Shown here: positions 35,391 to 44,133 of the stretch, piece by piece | How positions within the stretch are numbered: the stretch's first letter is position 1 | Layout of the letters: each line of letters opens with the position of its first letter | Assembly (NCBI RefSeq): GCF_004217045.1 | Contig: NZ_SGXM01000001.1 | Span: forward strand, 1,426,001 to 1,490,000 | Direction: 5' to 3' | Source of the DNA: Cupriavidus agavae | GTDB taxonomy: Bacteria; Pseudomonadota; Gammaproteobacteria; Burkholderiales; Burkholderiaceae | Length of the DNA stretch: 64,000 nt | Made by a program: the position numbers and the translations under genes | The notes under the pieces: generated by a model | The model's database searches: none | Seen by the model: only the letters and a program-made list of their open reading frames with translations | What the model was told of the DNA's origin: nothing

Positions 35391-35424
35391 CGTCCGGGGT
35401 ACACGGCGCGCCTGCGGGCACGGG

Positions 35425-35461
35425 GCCGGCTGGCATCGCAAGGTGCCAGGCGGCTTTTTTT
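35425..35461 (+). terminator. Rho-independent terminator after ahpD
   Basis: A long stem (GCCGGCTGGCA with TGCCAGGCGGC, one mismatch) is followed by seven T. Confidence 0.75.
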
Positions 35462-35589
35462 CGTCGGACGCCCGACAGTTTCCGCACTGTCAATGGGTAT
35501 TGTCCGACACGGGCGCAGGCCATTGAGGCGGTGCATTTGTGCATCGGACGGCCTACAATCCACGCAAGGTCACGAACTTTGCCGTTGCC

Positions 35590-36171
35590 ATGAGCACCCT
35601 GCCTTCCCACACCTCGCCGCGCTTCCGCTTCCGGCTGGCCGCAGTACACGACTGGGGCGATATCGCCGCCGTCACGCAGCAGGCCTACGGCCAGTATGAG
35701 CTGGAGATCATGGAGGACTGCCGGGCGTCGTTCCAGCGCGGCATGCAGGCCGTGATGGCGGCCAAGAACAATCCAGACATGGAGTGGTGGGTTGCCGAAA
35801 CCGACCACGGCGTGAGTGGCGCAGTGCTGTTTTGCCATCCCGGGGCCACGCTGACCGCGCTCGACGGCAGCACACTCACGCTGGAACAACCCGAGGCGCG
35901 TTTGCTCTCGGTCAACCCGCAGGCCCGCGGACTGGGCCTCGGCAAGCGGCTCATGCAGATCTGCATCCAGCGCGCGCACGATATCGGCGCCGCCACGCTG
36001 GTGTGTCGCGCGATGCCGGAAATGGATTCCGCGATCCGCCTTTGCGAACAGATGGGCTTCCAGCGCCGTGCCGAGCCCGGCTCCCGCCAGGGCGGCAAGA
36101 CGCGCCTGATCGACTACGTCTACACGATTCCGCCTGACGAGGCCCCGGCAGCGTCGCCGCCGCCGGGCTGA
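35590..36171 (+). CDS. GNAT-family N-acetyltransferase
   Basis: 193 residues from the ATG at 35590; the frame extends upstream without conserved sequence. The core LLSVNPQARGLGLGKRLMQI holds the acetyl-CoA loop (R-G-L-G-L-G), followed by AATLVCRAMPEMDSAIRLCEQMGFQR. The start region RFRLAAVHDWGDIAAVTQQAY is the usual first strand and helix. Substrate unknown. A Pro/Ala-rich tail ends the protein. It converges on ispF. Confidence 0.85.
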   Translation: MSTLPSHTSPRFRFRLAAVHDWGDIAAVTQQAYGQYELEIMEDCRASFQRGMQAVMAAKNNPDMEWWVAETDHGVSGAVLFCHPGATLTALDGSTLTLEQPEARLLSVNPQARGLGLGKRLMQICIQRAHDIGAATLVCRAMPEMDSAIRLCEQMGFQRRAEPGSRQGGKTRLIDYVYTIPPDEAPAASPPPG

Positions 36172-36183
36172 AACGGGCGCGAA

Positions 36184-36690
36184 TCAGTCCTGGCTGTCGG
36201 CCGGGCGGCGGAAGATCAGCACCGCTGCCTGGGCGACGATCCCCTCTTCCTTCCCTTCGAAACCCAGCTTCTCGTTGGTCTTGGCCTTCACGTTGCAGTG
36301 CGTGAGCGGCAAGCCCAGGTCTTCGGCGAGATTCGCCACCATGCCCCGGATGTGCGGGGCGAGCTTGGGTTTCTGCGCGATCACGGTGGCGTCCACATTA
36401 CCGATCTCGAAACCGGCCTCGCGCACGCGGCGGGCGGCTTCGCGCAGCAGCACGCGGCTGTCGGCACCGGCAAAATTGGGATCGGTATCCGGAAAATGCC
36501 GGCCGATATCGCCCAGCGCGGCGGCGCCGAACAGCGCGTCGGTCACGGCGTGCAGCAGCGCATCGGCGTCGGAATGGCCCAGCAGGCCACGGTCGTGGGG
36601 AATATCCACGCCGCCTAGGATCAGCTTGCGGCCCGGCACCAGGGCGTGTACGTCGTAACCCTGCCCTACACGGAAATCGAACGGATTCAA
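36184..36690 (-). CDS. ispF: 2-C-methyl-D-erythritol 2,4-cyclodiphosphate synthase
   Basis: 168 residues. Zinc and substrate motifs: GQGYDVHAL (Asp and His), [20 protein letters not shown] and [12 protein letters not shown]. It catalyses the fifth step of the MEP isoprenoid pathway, converting CDP-ME 2-phosphate to the cyclic diphosphate with loss of CMP. It lies 21 bases downstream of ispD, the common pairing. Confidence 0.95.
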   Translation of the reverse strand: MNPFDFRVGQGYDVHALVPGRKLILGGVDIPHDRGLLGHSDADALLHAVTDALFGAAALGDIGRHFPDTDPNFAGADSRVLLREAARRVREAGFEIGNVDATVIAQKPKLAPHIRGMVANLAEDLGLPLTHCNVKAKTNEKLGFEGKEEGIVAQAAVLIFRRPADSQD

Positions 36691-36711
36691 AACGGCTCCT
36701 TCAGGTAAGTG

Positions 36712-37461
36712 TCATGCGCCTGGCGTCGTGCCGGCGCGCAGCAGGACATCGGCCAGCGCGAAGTCCTCGGGATAGGTCACCTTGAAATTACGCAGCGAAC
36801 CATTGACGAGGCGCGGATGCAAGCCCAGCCGCTCGATCGCGCTGGCCTCGTCGGTCACCACCGCGCCGGCTGCCATGGCATCCTCCAGCGCGTGGCGCAG
36901 GACGCCAATCCGGAACATCTGCGGAGTCTGGGCCTGCCACAGGCCCTCGCGCGGCACCGTGGCGCCGATCCGGGCGTCGCTCGGCACCCGCTGCTCGGCG
37001 CGCTTGAGCGTATCGGGCACCGGCACCGCCAGGATGCCGCCAATCGGCTCGCTGGCCGCATCGTCCGACTCCACGGCCCGCACCAGCGTGTCGATCATGG
37101 CCGGCGTCAGGCCGGGGCGCGCCGCATCGTGCACGAGTACCCAGTCGGTATCGGTGGCGCCCAGCGTCTCCAGATGATGCAGCCCGGCCAGCACCGAGGC
37201 GTGGCGCGAATCGCCGCCCACGAATGCCGTATCGAACCGCAGCCCGGCAAACGCCTGGGCGCCGAAGCGCGATTCCAGCGGCATGTCGTCGGGGGCCAGG
37301 ACCAGCGCGGTAGCACTGATGGCTTCGCAGGCCGAGAACGCGGCCAGCGCGAACCATAGCATCGGGCGTCCGGCCACGGTCTGGTACTGCTTCTGCACGG
37401 TGCCTCCGGCGCGGCTGCCGGTACCGGCACAGGGAATCAGGGCGAATCGACGATCGGACAC
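36712..37461 (-). CDS. ispD: 2-C-methyl-D-erythritol 4-phosphate cytidylyltransferase
   Basis: 249 residues from a GTG start. CTP-binding [20 protein letters not shown], then [18 protein letters not shown] and the C-terminal [11 protein letters not shown] with [15 protein letters not shown]. It makes CDP-ME from MEP and CTP. First gene of an ispD-ispF operon, divergent from mfd with 180 bases between the starts. Confidence 0.95.
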   Translation of the reverse strand: MSDRRFALIPCAGTGSRAGGTVQKQYQTVAGRPMLWFALAAFSACEAISATALVLAPDDMPLESRFGAQAFAGLRFDTAFVGGDSRHASVLAGLHHLETLGATDTDWVLVHDAARPGLTPAMIDTLVRAVESDDAASEPIGGILAVPVPDTLKRAEQRVPSDARIGATVPREGLWQAQTPQMFRIGVLRHALEDAMAAGAVVTDEASAIERLGLHPRLVNGSLRNFKVTYPEDFALADVLLRAGTTPGA

Positions 37462-37516
37462 AGGTTCTGCGGAGGATGGGTGGAAGTCCGGCCAGCAGGC
37501 CGGCCGGTGCGCATTC

Positions 37517-37522
37517 TATAAT
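37517..37522 (+). promoter_or_regulatory. Consensus -10 box (TATAAT) upstream of mfd
   Basis: TATAAT lies 120 bases before the mfd start in the ispD-mfd divergent region. No good -35 is visible at 17 bases, so strength is uncertain. Confidence 0.4.
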
Positions 37523-37641
37523 ACGGCCCTTGCCCGCCGCCATGCCCAGATGGCGTGGCCGGGATCGCCGACACCCCTGCCCGCGACACGCTGCCCCAGC
37601 ATCGCCGGCGGGGTGGCGTCGTTTTTGCATCTCTTCGCCCC

Positions 37642-40600
37642 ATGCCAGACAAACTGCCCGACTTCCCCTTCGCCGCCCTGCCGCTGCTCAAGCCCGGCAT
37701 GCGTCATGCCGTGACCGGACTGACCGGCTCGGCCGACGCGCTCGTGGTGGCCGCCTACGCCCGCCAGCACCCCGCCAGCGTGCCGATGGTGGCCGTGGTC
37801 TGCGCCAACGCCATGGATGCGCAACGGCTGGCCGACGAAATCCCGTGGTTCGCGCCCGAACTGCGCGTGCGCCTGCTGCCCGACTGGGAAACGCTGCCTT
37901 ACGACAGCTTCTCGCCGCACCAGGATCTGGTGTCCGAACGGCTGGCGACGCTGCACGACATCCAGACCGGCCAGTGCGACGTGATGCTCGTGCCGGCGTC
38001 CACCGCGCTGTACCGGCTGGCGCCGCCGTCATTCCTGGCGGCCTATACGTTCTTCTTCAAGCAGGGCGAGAAGCTCGACGAGGCCGCGCTCAAGGCCCAG
38101 TTCACGCTGGCCGGCTATGAACATGTGAGCGCCGTGATGCGGCCCGGCGAGTACAGCGTGCGCGGCGGGCTGATCGACCTGTTTCCGATGGGCTCGGCAC
38201 TGCCATACCGGATCGACCTGTTCGGCGACGAGATCGAGACGATCCGCGCCTTCGACCCCGATTCGCAGCGCAGCCTCTACCCGGTCAAGGAAGTCCGGCT
38301 GCTGCCCGGCCGCGAGTTCCCGCTCGACGAAGCCGCGCGCACGGCGTTCCGGGGGCGCTGGCGCGAGATCTTCGAGGGCGATCCGACCAAATCGGCGATC
38401 TACAAGGACATCGGCAATGGCGTGCCGTCGGCCGGTATCGAGTACTACCTGCCGCTGTTCTTCGAGCAGGGCGCCACGGTCTTCGACTACCTGCCAGCCG
38501 GCACCCAGCTGGCGTTCGCGGGCAATGTCGACGAGGCGATCCGGCGTTTCTGGGCCGACACCACGCAGCGCTTCAACTTCATGCGGCACGACCGCGAGCG
38601 GCCGCTGCTGCCGCCGGCGGACCTGTTCCTGTCCGAGGAACAGTTCTTCGTCGGCGCCAAGCCGCTGGCCCGGCTGGTGTTGCAGCGCGACCCGGCCCCC
38701 GCGGAGTCGCCCTCTTTCTCGGCGGCCCTGCCGGACGTCTCGGTCAACCGCCGCGCCGAGGACCCGCTCGTCAACCTTGAAGCCCTGCTGCTGAACAAGG
38801 CCACCCGCGTGCTGATGTGCGCGGATTCCGCCGGCCGGCGCGAGACGCTGCTGCAACTGTTTGCCGAAAGCGGACTGCGCCCGATGGTGGTCGAGGATTT
38901 TGCGGCATTCCAGGCCGGCGAGTCGCATTTCTCGATCGTCGTGGCGCCGCTGCAGAGCGGCTTCGCGCTGCCCTCGGCGGCGTACGCGTTCGTCACCGAG
39001 AACGAGCTGTACGCCGGCACCGCGCGCCGCGCCGGGCGCCGCAAGCAGGAGCAGGCGAGCACGGTTGACGCCATGGTGCGCGACCTCGCCGAACTGAAGA
39101 TCGGCGACCCCGTGGTGCACAGCGAGCATGGCATCGGCCGCTACCAGGGCCTGGTGACGCTCGACATGGGCCAGGGCGAGGAAGAATTCCTGCACCTCGA
39201 CTACGACCGCGGCAGCAAGCTCTACGTGCCCGTGCACCAGTTGCACGTGATCTCGCGCTACTCGGGCGCCGATCCGGACACCGCGCCGCTGCACTCGCTC
39301 GGCACCGGGCAGTGGGACAAGGCCAAGCGCCGCGCCGCGCAGCAGATCCGCGACACCGCGGCCGAACTGCTGAACCTCTACGCGCGCCGCGCGCTGCGCG
39401 AGGGTTTCGCCTTCCCGCTGCAACCGAAGGACTACGAGACGTTTGCCGAGAGCTTCGGATTCGAGGAAACACCCGACCAGGCCGCCGCCATCGCGGCCGT
39501 GATCGCCGACATGACCTCCGGCAAGCCGATGGACCGGCTGGTCTGCGGCGACGTGGGCTTCGGCAAGACCGAGGTGGCGCTGCGCGCCGCGTTCGTGGCC
39601 GTACTCGGCGGCAAGCAGGTGGCCATGCTGGCGCCCACCACGCTGCTGGCCGAGCAGCATTTCCAGACGCTGTCCGACCGCTTCGCCGAGTGGCCGGTGC
39701 GCATCGTGGAGCTGTCGCGCTTCAAGACCAAGAAGGAGATCGACGCGGCGATCAAGCAGATCAACGACGGCACCGTGGACATCGTGATCGGCACGCACAA
39801 ACTGCTGTCGGAGCAGGTGAAGTTCCAGCGCCTGGGCCTGGTCATCATCGACGAGGAACACCGCTTCGGCGTGCGCCAGAAGGAGGCGCTCAAGGCGCTG
39901 CGCGCCGAGGTGGACGTGCTGACCATGACCGCCACGCCGATCCCGCGCACGCTGGGCATGGCGCTCGAAGGGCTGCGCGACTTCTCGGTGATTGCCACGG
40001 CGCCGCAGAAGCGGCTGGCGATCAAGACCTTCGTGCGGCGCGAGGAAGACGGCGTGATCCGCGAAGCCATCCTGCGCGAGCTCAAGCGCGGCGGGCAGGT
40101 CTACTTCCTGCACAACGAGGTCGAAACCATCGAGAACAAGCGCGCCCGGCTGGCCGAACTGGTGCCCGAGGCGCGCATCGCCGTGGCGCACGGCCAGATG
40201 CACGAACGCGAGCTGGAACGCGTGATGCGCGATTTCACCTCGCGCCGCGACAACATCCTGCTGTGCACGACGATCATCGAAACCGGCATCGACGTGCCCA
40301 CCGCCAACACGATCCTGATCCACCGCGCCGACAAGTTCGGCCTGGCCCAGTTGCACCAGTTGCGCGGCCGCGTGGGCCGCAGCCACCACCAGGCGTACGC
40401 CTACCTGCTCGTGCACGACCCCGAGGGCCTGACCAAGCAGGCCCAGCGCCGGCTGGAGGCCATCCAGCAGATGGAGGAACTGGGCGCCGGCTTCTACCTG
40501 GCCATGCACGACCTGGAAATCCGCGGCGCCGGCGAGGTGCTGGGCGACAAGCAGTCGGGCGAGATCCACGAGATCGGCTTCCAGCTGTACACCGACATGC

Positions 40601-41094
40601 TCAATGCCGCCGTCAAGGCGCTCAAGGCCGGCAAGGAGCCGGACCTGATGGCGCCGCTGGCCGCCACCACCGAGATCAACCTCGGCACGCCGGCACTGCT
40701 GCCCAACGACTACTGCGGCGACGTGCACGAGCGGCTGTCGCTGTACAAGCGCCTGGCCAACTGCGAGACGGCCGAGCGCGTGGACGATATCCAGGAGGAA
40801 CTGATCGACCGCTTCGGCCGGCTGCCCGCACAGGCGCAGGCGCTGATCGAGACGCACCGGCTGCGCATTGCCGCCGCCCCGCTGGGCGTGCGCAAGATCG
40901 ACGCGGGCGAGGCCACGGTCAGCATGCAGTTCGTGCCGAATCCGCCCATCGACGCCATCAAGATCATTGAACTCGTGCAGAAGAACCGGCATATCAAGCT
41001 GGCCGGGCAGGACAAGCTGCGCATCGAGGCCAAGATGGATGACGTGGCCGCCCGCGCGCAGACGATCAAGCACACGCTGCGGCAACTGGCCTGA
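37642..41094 (+). CDS. mfd: Transcription-repair coupling factor
   Basis: 1150 residues from the ATG at 37642 (the upstream in-frame extension to 37555 is not conserved). The order is the standard one: UvrB-like N-terminal domains, RNA-polymerase-interacting domain (GDPVVHSEHGIGRYQGLVTL, about residue 490), then the RecG-like motor with Walker A GDVGFGKTEVALRAAF (about 635-650), DEEH in VIIDEEHRFGVRQKE and motif VI QLRGRVGRS, and the C-terminal TRCF domain. It removes stalled RNA polymerase at lesions and recruits UvrA. Confidence 0.96.
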   Translation: MPDKLPDFPFAALPLLKPGMRHAVTGLTGSADALVVAAYARQHPASVPMVAVVCANAMDAQRLADEIPWFAPELRVRLLPDWETLPYDSFSPHQDLVSERLATLHDIQTGQCDVMLVPASTALYRLAPPSFLAAYTFFFKQGEKLDEAALKAQFTLAGYEHVSAVMRPGEYSVRGGLIDLFPMGSALPYRIDLFGDEIETIRAFDPDSQRSLYPVKEVRLLPGREFPLDEAARTAFRGRWREIFEGDPTKSAIYKDIGNGVPSAGIEYYLPLFFEQGATVFDYLPAGTQLAFAGNVDEAIRRFWADTTQRFNFMRHDRERPLLPPADLFLSEEQFFVGAKPLARLVLQRDPAPAESPSFSAALPDVSVNRRAEDPLVNLEALLLNKATRVLMCADSAGRRETLLQLFAESGLRPMVVEDFAAFQAGESHFSIVVAPLQSGFALPSAAYAFVTENELYAGTARRAGRRKQEQASTVDAMVRDLAELKIGDPVVHSEHGIGRYQGLVTLDMGQGEEEFLHLDYDRGSKLYVPVHQLHVISRYSGADPDTAPLHSLGTGQWDKAKRRAAQQIRDTAAELLNLYARRALREGFAFPLQPKDYETFAESFGFEETPDQAAAIAAVIADMTSGKPMDRLVCGDVGFGKTEVALRAAFVAVLGGKQVAMLAPTTLLAEQHFQTLSDRFAEWPVRIVELSRFKTKKEIDAAIKQINDGTVDIVIGTHKLLSEQVKFQRLGLVIIDEEHRFGVRQKEALKALRAEVDVLTMTATPIPRTLGMALEGLRDFSVIATAPQKRLAIKTFVRREEDGVIREAILRELKRGGQVYFLHNEVETIENKRARLAELVPEARIAVAHGQMHERELERVMRDFTSRRDNILLCTTIIETGIDVPTANTILIHRADKFGLAQLHQLRGRVGRSHHQAYAYLLVHDPEGLTKQAQRRLEAIQQMEELGAGFYLAMHDLEIRGAGEVLGDKQSGEIHEIGFQLYTDMLNAAVKALKAGKEPDLMAPLAATTEINLGTPALLPNDYCGDVHERLSLYKRLANCETAERVDDIQEELIDRFGRLPAQAQALIETHRLRIAAAPLGVRKIDAGEATVSMQFVPNPPIDAIKIIELVQKNRHIKLAGQDKLRIEAKMDDVAARAQTIKHTLRQLA

Positions 41095-41158
41095 CCGGCG
41101 CGCCGGGTGTACGATCTCATCCTTGACGAATCAACGTTTTTTTACGACACACTGCCCC

Positions 41159-42370
41159 ATGCAAGCTACCCACGACACCACCGCCGCCGCCCATGACACC
41201 CCGCCGCGCGGCAGCGCGCTCGACTGGACCCAGCGCCTGGTGTCGTTCGATACCACCTCGCGCCACTCGAACCTGGGCCTGATCGAATCGGTACGCGACC
41301 ATTTCCTGGCCAAGGGCCTGCGTCCTCACCTGAGCTACAACCCCCAGGGCGACAAGGCCAACCTGTTCGTGACGGTGCCGGCTGCGAACGGCGCCACGGA
41401 CGGCGGCATCGTACTGTCGGGCCACACCGACGTGGTGCCGGTGGACGGCCAGAACTGGTCCACCGACCCCTTCCAGCCCGTGATCCGTGACGGCAAGCTG
41501 TACGGACGCGGCACCTGCGACATGAAGGGCTTCATCGGCACCAGCCTGGCGCTGCTGCCGACCATCCTCGAAGCGAAACTGCGCGAGCCGGTGCACTACG
41601 CGCTGTCGTTCGACGAGGAAATCGGCTGCATGGGGGCGCCGTACCTGCTGGCCGAACTGCGCGACCGCGGCGTGCGGCCGTCCGGCTGCATCGTGGGCGA
41701 GCCCACCAGCATGCGCACGATCGTCGCCCACAAGGGCATCAACGCCTACCGCTGCTGCGTGAAGGGCCAGGCCGCGCACTCGTCGCTGACGCCAAAGGGT
41801 GTCAACGCCATCGAATACGCCGCCCGGCTGATCTGCTACATCCGCGACATCGCCGACGAGTTCAGGGCCAACGGCCCGTACGACCAGGCGTTCGACGTGC
41901 CGTTCACCACGGCGTCCACCGGCACGATCCAGGGCGGTATCGCGCTGAACACCATCCCGGCCGAGTGCGAGTTCGTGTTCGAATTCCGCAACCTGCCCGG
42001 CGTCGACCCCGAGGCGATCCTGGCGCGCATCCAGGGCTATGTCGGCGATGTGCTGGTGCCGAAGATGCGCGCCGAGCACGTGGATGCCGGCATGGTCATC
42101 AGCAAGATCGCCGCCGCGCCATCGCTCGACGCCGCCGAGTCGGACGCCATCACGCAGCTGGTGCGCGCCCTGACGGCCGACCGCGAGACCAACAAGGTGG
42201 CCTACGGCACCGAGGCCGGCCTGTTCCAGCGCGCCGGTATTCCGGCCGTGGTGTGCGGCCCCGGCGACATCCAGCAGGCCCACAAGCCCGACGAGTTCGT
42301 GGCGCTGGACCAACTGGCGGCCTGCGAGTCGTTCCTGCACAAGGTGGTGGACAGCCTGCGGGCAGCGTGA
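41159..42370 (+). CDS. argE: Acetylornithine deacetylase
   Basis: 403 residues. M20 metallopeptidase motifs: SGHTDVVPVDGQNWSTDPF, GRGTCDMKGFIG, SFDEEIGCMGAP and the last-His region CGPGDIQQAHKPDEFV. The sequence PVDGQNW.TDPF...GRG.CDMKGF is specific to the ArgE branch. It hydrolyses N-acetyl-L-ornithine to ornithine and acetate in arginine synthesis. It lies 64 bases after mfd and about 66 before serB. Betaproteobacteria usually use ArgJ as well, so the role may be partly redundant. Confidence 0.88.
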   Translation: MQATHDTTAAAHDTPPRGSALDWTQRLVSFDTTSRHSNLGLIESVRDHFLAKGLRPHLSYNPQGDKANLFVTVPAANGATDGGIVLSGHTDVVPVDGQNWSTDPFQPVIRDGKLYGRGTCDMKGFIGTSLALLPTILEAKLREPVHYALSFDEEIGCMGAPYLLAELRDRGVRPSGCIVGEPTSMRTIVAHKGINAYRCCVKGQAAHSSLTPKGVNAIEYAARLICYIRDIADEFRANGPYDQAFDVPFTTASTGTIQGGIALNTIPAECEFVFEFRNLPGVDPEAILARIQGYVGDVLVPKMRAEHVDAGMVISKIAAAPSLDAAESDAITQLVRALTADRETNKVAYGTEAGLFQRAGIPAVVCGPGDIQQAHKPDEFVALDQLAACESFLHKVVDSLRAA

Positions 42371-42436
42371 TCCGGGCACCCGGGCCGGTTACAATACCGG
42401 CCTTCCGCCTCGCCCTCACCTTCCGCTTCTGCCGTC

Positions 42437-43291
42437 ATGCCCCTGATTCTCCAGAGCCTGTCCCCGCTGTCCGCCGCCGATCTCGACGCCGTCCGCACGG
42501 TGGCCAATGCTTCGCCGTTCGCCCTGCGTGGCGACACCGTGGCCGTGGCCGAAGACTGCAATCCGCTGACGCCGGCCCTGCGCGCTGCGCTGGAGGATGC
42601 CTGCGGCACGCGCGGCATCGATTGGGCCGTGCTGCCGGCCGGCCGCAAGCTGTCGGACTTCAGGCTCGTGGCCATGGACATGGACTCGACGCTGATCACG
42701 ATCGAGTGCATCGATGAAATCGCCGATTTCTGCGGGCTCAAGGCCGAAGTGTCGGCCATCACCGAAGCGGCGATGCGTGGCGAGATCACCGATTTCAACG
42801 AAAGCCTGCGCCGCCGCGTGGCCCTGCTCAAGGGCCTGGACGCCAGCGTGCTCGATCGGGTCTACGCCGAGCGGCTGCGCCTGTCTCCCGGTGCCGAGCG
42901 CATGCTGCAGACCATCCAGGCGCTGGGCTTGCGCACGCTGCTGGTGTCGGGCGGCTTCGTCCACTTCACCGATCAGCTCAAGCCGCGCCTGAAGCTCGAC
43001 TTCACCCGCGCCAATACCCTGGAAATCGTCGATGGCAAGCTGACCGGCAATGTGGTGGGCGAGATCGTCAATGCCGACGTCAAGGCACGCACCGTGCGCG
43101 AGGTGTGCGCGCAGATCGGCGCGGACACCTCGCAGGCCATCGTCATGGGTGATGGGTCCAACGACCTGAAGATGATGGCGGTGGCCGGCTTGTCGGTAGC
43201 GTTCCGCGCCAAGCCGGTAGTCCGCGAACAGGCCAGCGTGGCATTCAACCACGTGGGACTGGACGGCCTGCTGAATCTCTTTCCGCACTAA
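42437..43291 (+). CDS. serB: Phosphoserine phosphatase
   Basis: 284 residues. HAD motif I is VAMDMDSTLITIECIDEIAD with nucleophilic Asp, motif II LLVSGGFVHFTDQL, motif III Lys in NTLEIVDGKL region, motif IV MGDGSNDLKMMAVAGLSVAF. The N-terminal 80 residues are the regulatory ACT-like part. It catalyses the last step of serine synthesis. A TTACAAT box at 42389-42395 could be its own promoter. Confidence 0.93.
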   Translation: MPLILQSLSPLSAADLDAVRTVANASPFALRGDTVAVAEDCNPLTPALRAALEDACGTRGIDWAVLPAGRKLSDFRLVAMDMDSTLITIECIDEIADFCGLKAEVSAITEAAMRGEITDFNESLRRRVALLKGLDASVLDRVYAERLRLSPGAERMLQTIQALGLRTLLVSGGFVHFTDQLKPRLKLDFTRANTLEIVDGKLTGNVVGEIVNADVKARTVREVCAQIGADTSQAIVMGDGSNDLKMMAVAGLSVAFRAKPVVREQASVAFNHVGLDGLLNLFPH

Positions 43292-43438
43292 ATTGCCGGT
43301 GAGCGCCTCGTAAGGCACACGAGGCGCCTGCTGCCACACTGCCGGGCGCTCGGCGCATTACATTTCTGTCATTGGTGTTTTGGTCGCAAACTGCACCGGA
43401 GTGCACCATAACGCCTTGATTTCCTTGTGAAATCAAAT

Positions 43439-43460
43439 GCGAATGATTATTATTGTTCGC
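43439..43460. promoter_or_regulatory. Fur box
   Basis: GCGAATGATTATTATT followed by GTTCGC: an AT-rich core of the GATAATGATAATCATTATC type, flanked by inverted GCGAA/TTCGC arms, 32 bases before the first gene of the membrane operon. It predicts Fe(II)-Fur repression. Confidence 0.7.
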
Positions 43461-43491
43461 CTCCCCACACTGTCTTTCGATCGCCCGACGC

Positions 43492-43827
43492 ATGCAAGCG
43501 TTAGCCATACTCCTATCCCTGGCCGCAGCCGCGTGCCTGTACCTTGCCGCGCCCAACCAACTGCTGGTCGTCGATGACGCCGGCAAGGGTCGTTCCCCGC
43601 TTTCCTCCCGCCTGCTGTGCTGGACCGGCCTGCTGCTCGCCGTGGCCGGCACGTGGGTCATGAGCGTTCCGGAAGGCTGGCCCGTGGCCATCGCCGCCAC
43701 GCTGGTCGTCATGACGTGCTTCCTGTCGTTCTGGCCGTTCATCGGCACGTGGCTGCACCACAGCCGCACCGACGACGAGCCGGCCGACGCGCCCAACGAC
43801 ATGTCGAAGGAAGGGAGCGCATCATGA
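43492..43827 (+). CDS. DUF3325-like small membrane protein of an iron-uptake operon
   Basis: 111 residues from the ATG at 43492. Three hydrophobic segments (QALAILLSLAAAACLYLAAP; LLCWTGLLLAVAGTWVMSV; VAIAATLVVMTCFLSFWPFI) and a hydrophilic acidic tail. The pattern A.LYLAAPNQ.L fits DUF3325 proteins found beside PepSY iron-transport genes. Fur box 32 bases upstream. Overlaps the next gene by ATGA. Confidence 0.7.
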   Translation: MQALAILLSLAAAACLYLAAPNQLLVVDDAGKGRSPLSSRLLCWTGLLLAVAGTWVMSVPEGWPVAIAATLVVMTCFLSFWPFIGTWLHHSRTDDEPADAPNDMSKEGSAS

Positions 43828-44123
43828 TCGGTACCAAATGGCTCGCCGGGGCGCTGCTGGGCCTGCCCCTGGCCATCGCGCTCTGTACGCTCGGCATCCT
43901 GTGGCTGCCCGGTGGCTGGGAAGGCGGCGTCATTATCGGCGTCACGCTGAGCTTCGTGCTGTGGGTGGCCATCATCAGCCTGAGCCTGCTGTTCGAGACC
44001 AGCCTGGCCGCCTGGCTGTGGCTGATCGGCGGCAACGTGATCTGCTACGGCATCCTCTGGACGGTACGCGCGATGAATGCGATGCCGCCTGCCTCGGCGC
44101 TTTCCGCCGTCACCGGTTCCTGA
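43824..44123 (+). CDS. DUF3649-like small membrane protein
   Basis: 99 residues from the ATG at 43824, which overlaps the preceding stop. Three hydrophobic stretches (ALLGLPLAIALCTLGILWL; GVTLSFVLWVAIISLSLLF; WLWLIGGNVICYGILW). The order LSF..W.A.I..L..E.SL.AWL resembles DUF3649 partners of PepSY transport proteins; the assignment is by eye. The PepSY gene begins 10 bases after its stop. Confidence 0.6.
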   Translation: MIGTKWLAGALLGLPLAIALCTLGILWLPGGWEGGVIIGVTLSFVLWVAIISLSLLFETSLAAWLWLIGGNVICYGILWTVRAMNAMPPASALSAVTGS

Positions 44124-44133
44124 GGCGATATTC

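Noticed and set aside
38029..41085. A 1018-codon open frame on the minus strand
   Set aside because: It is the mirror of mfd. Composition (Leu/Val/Gly/His/Arg blocks) shows no protein family.
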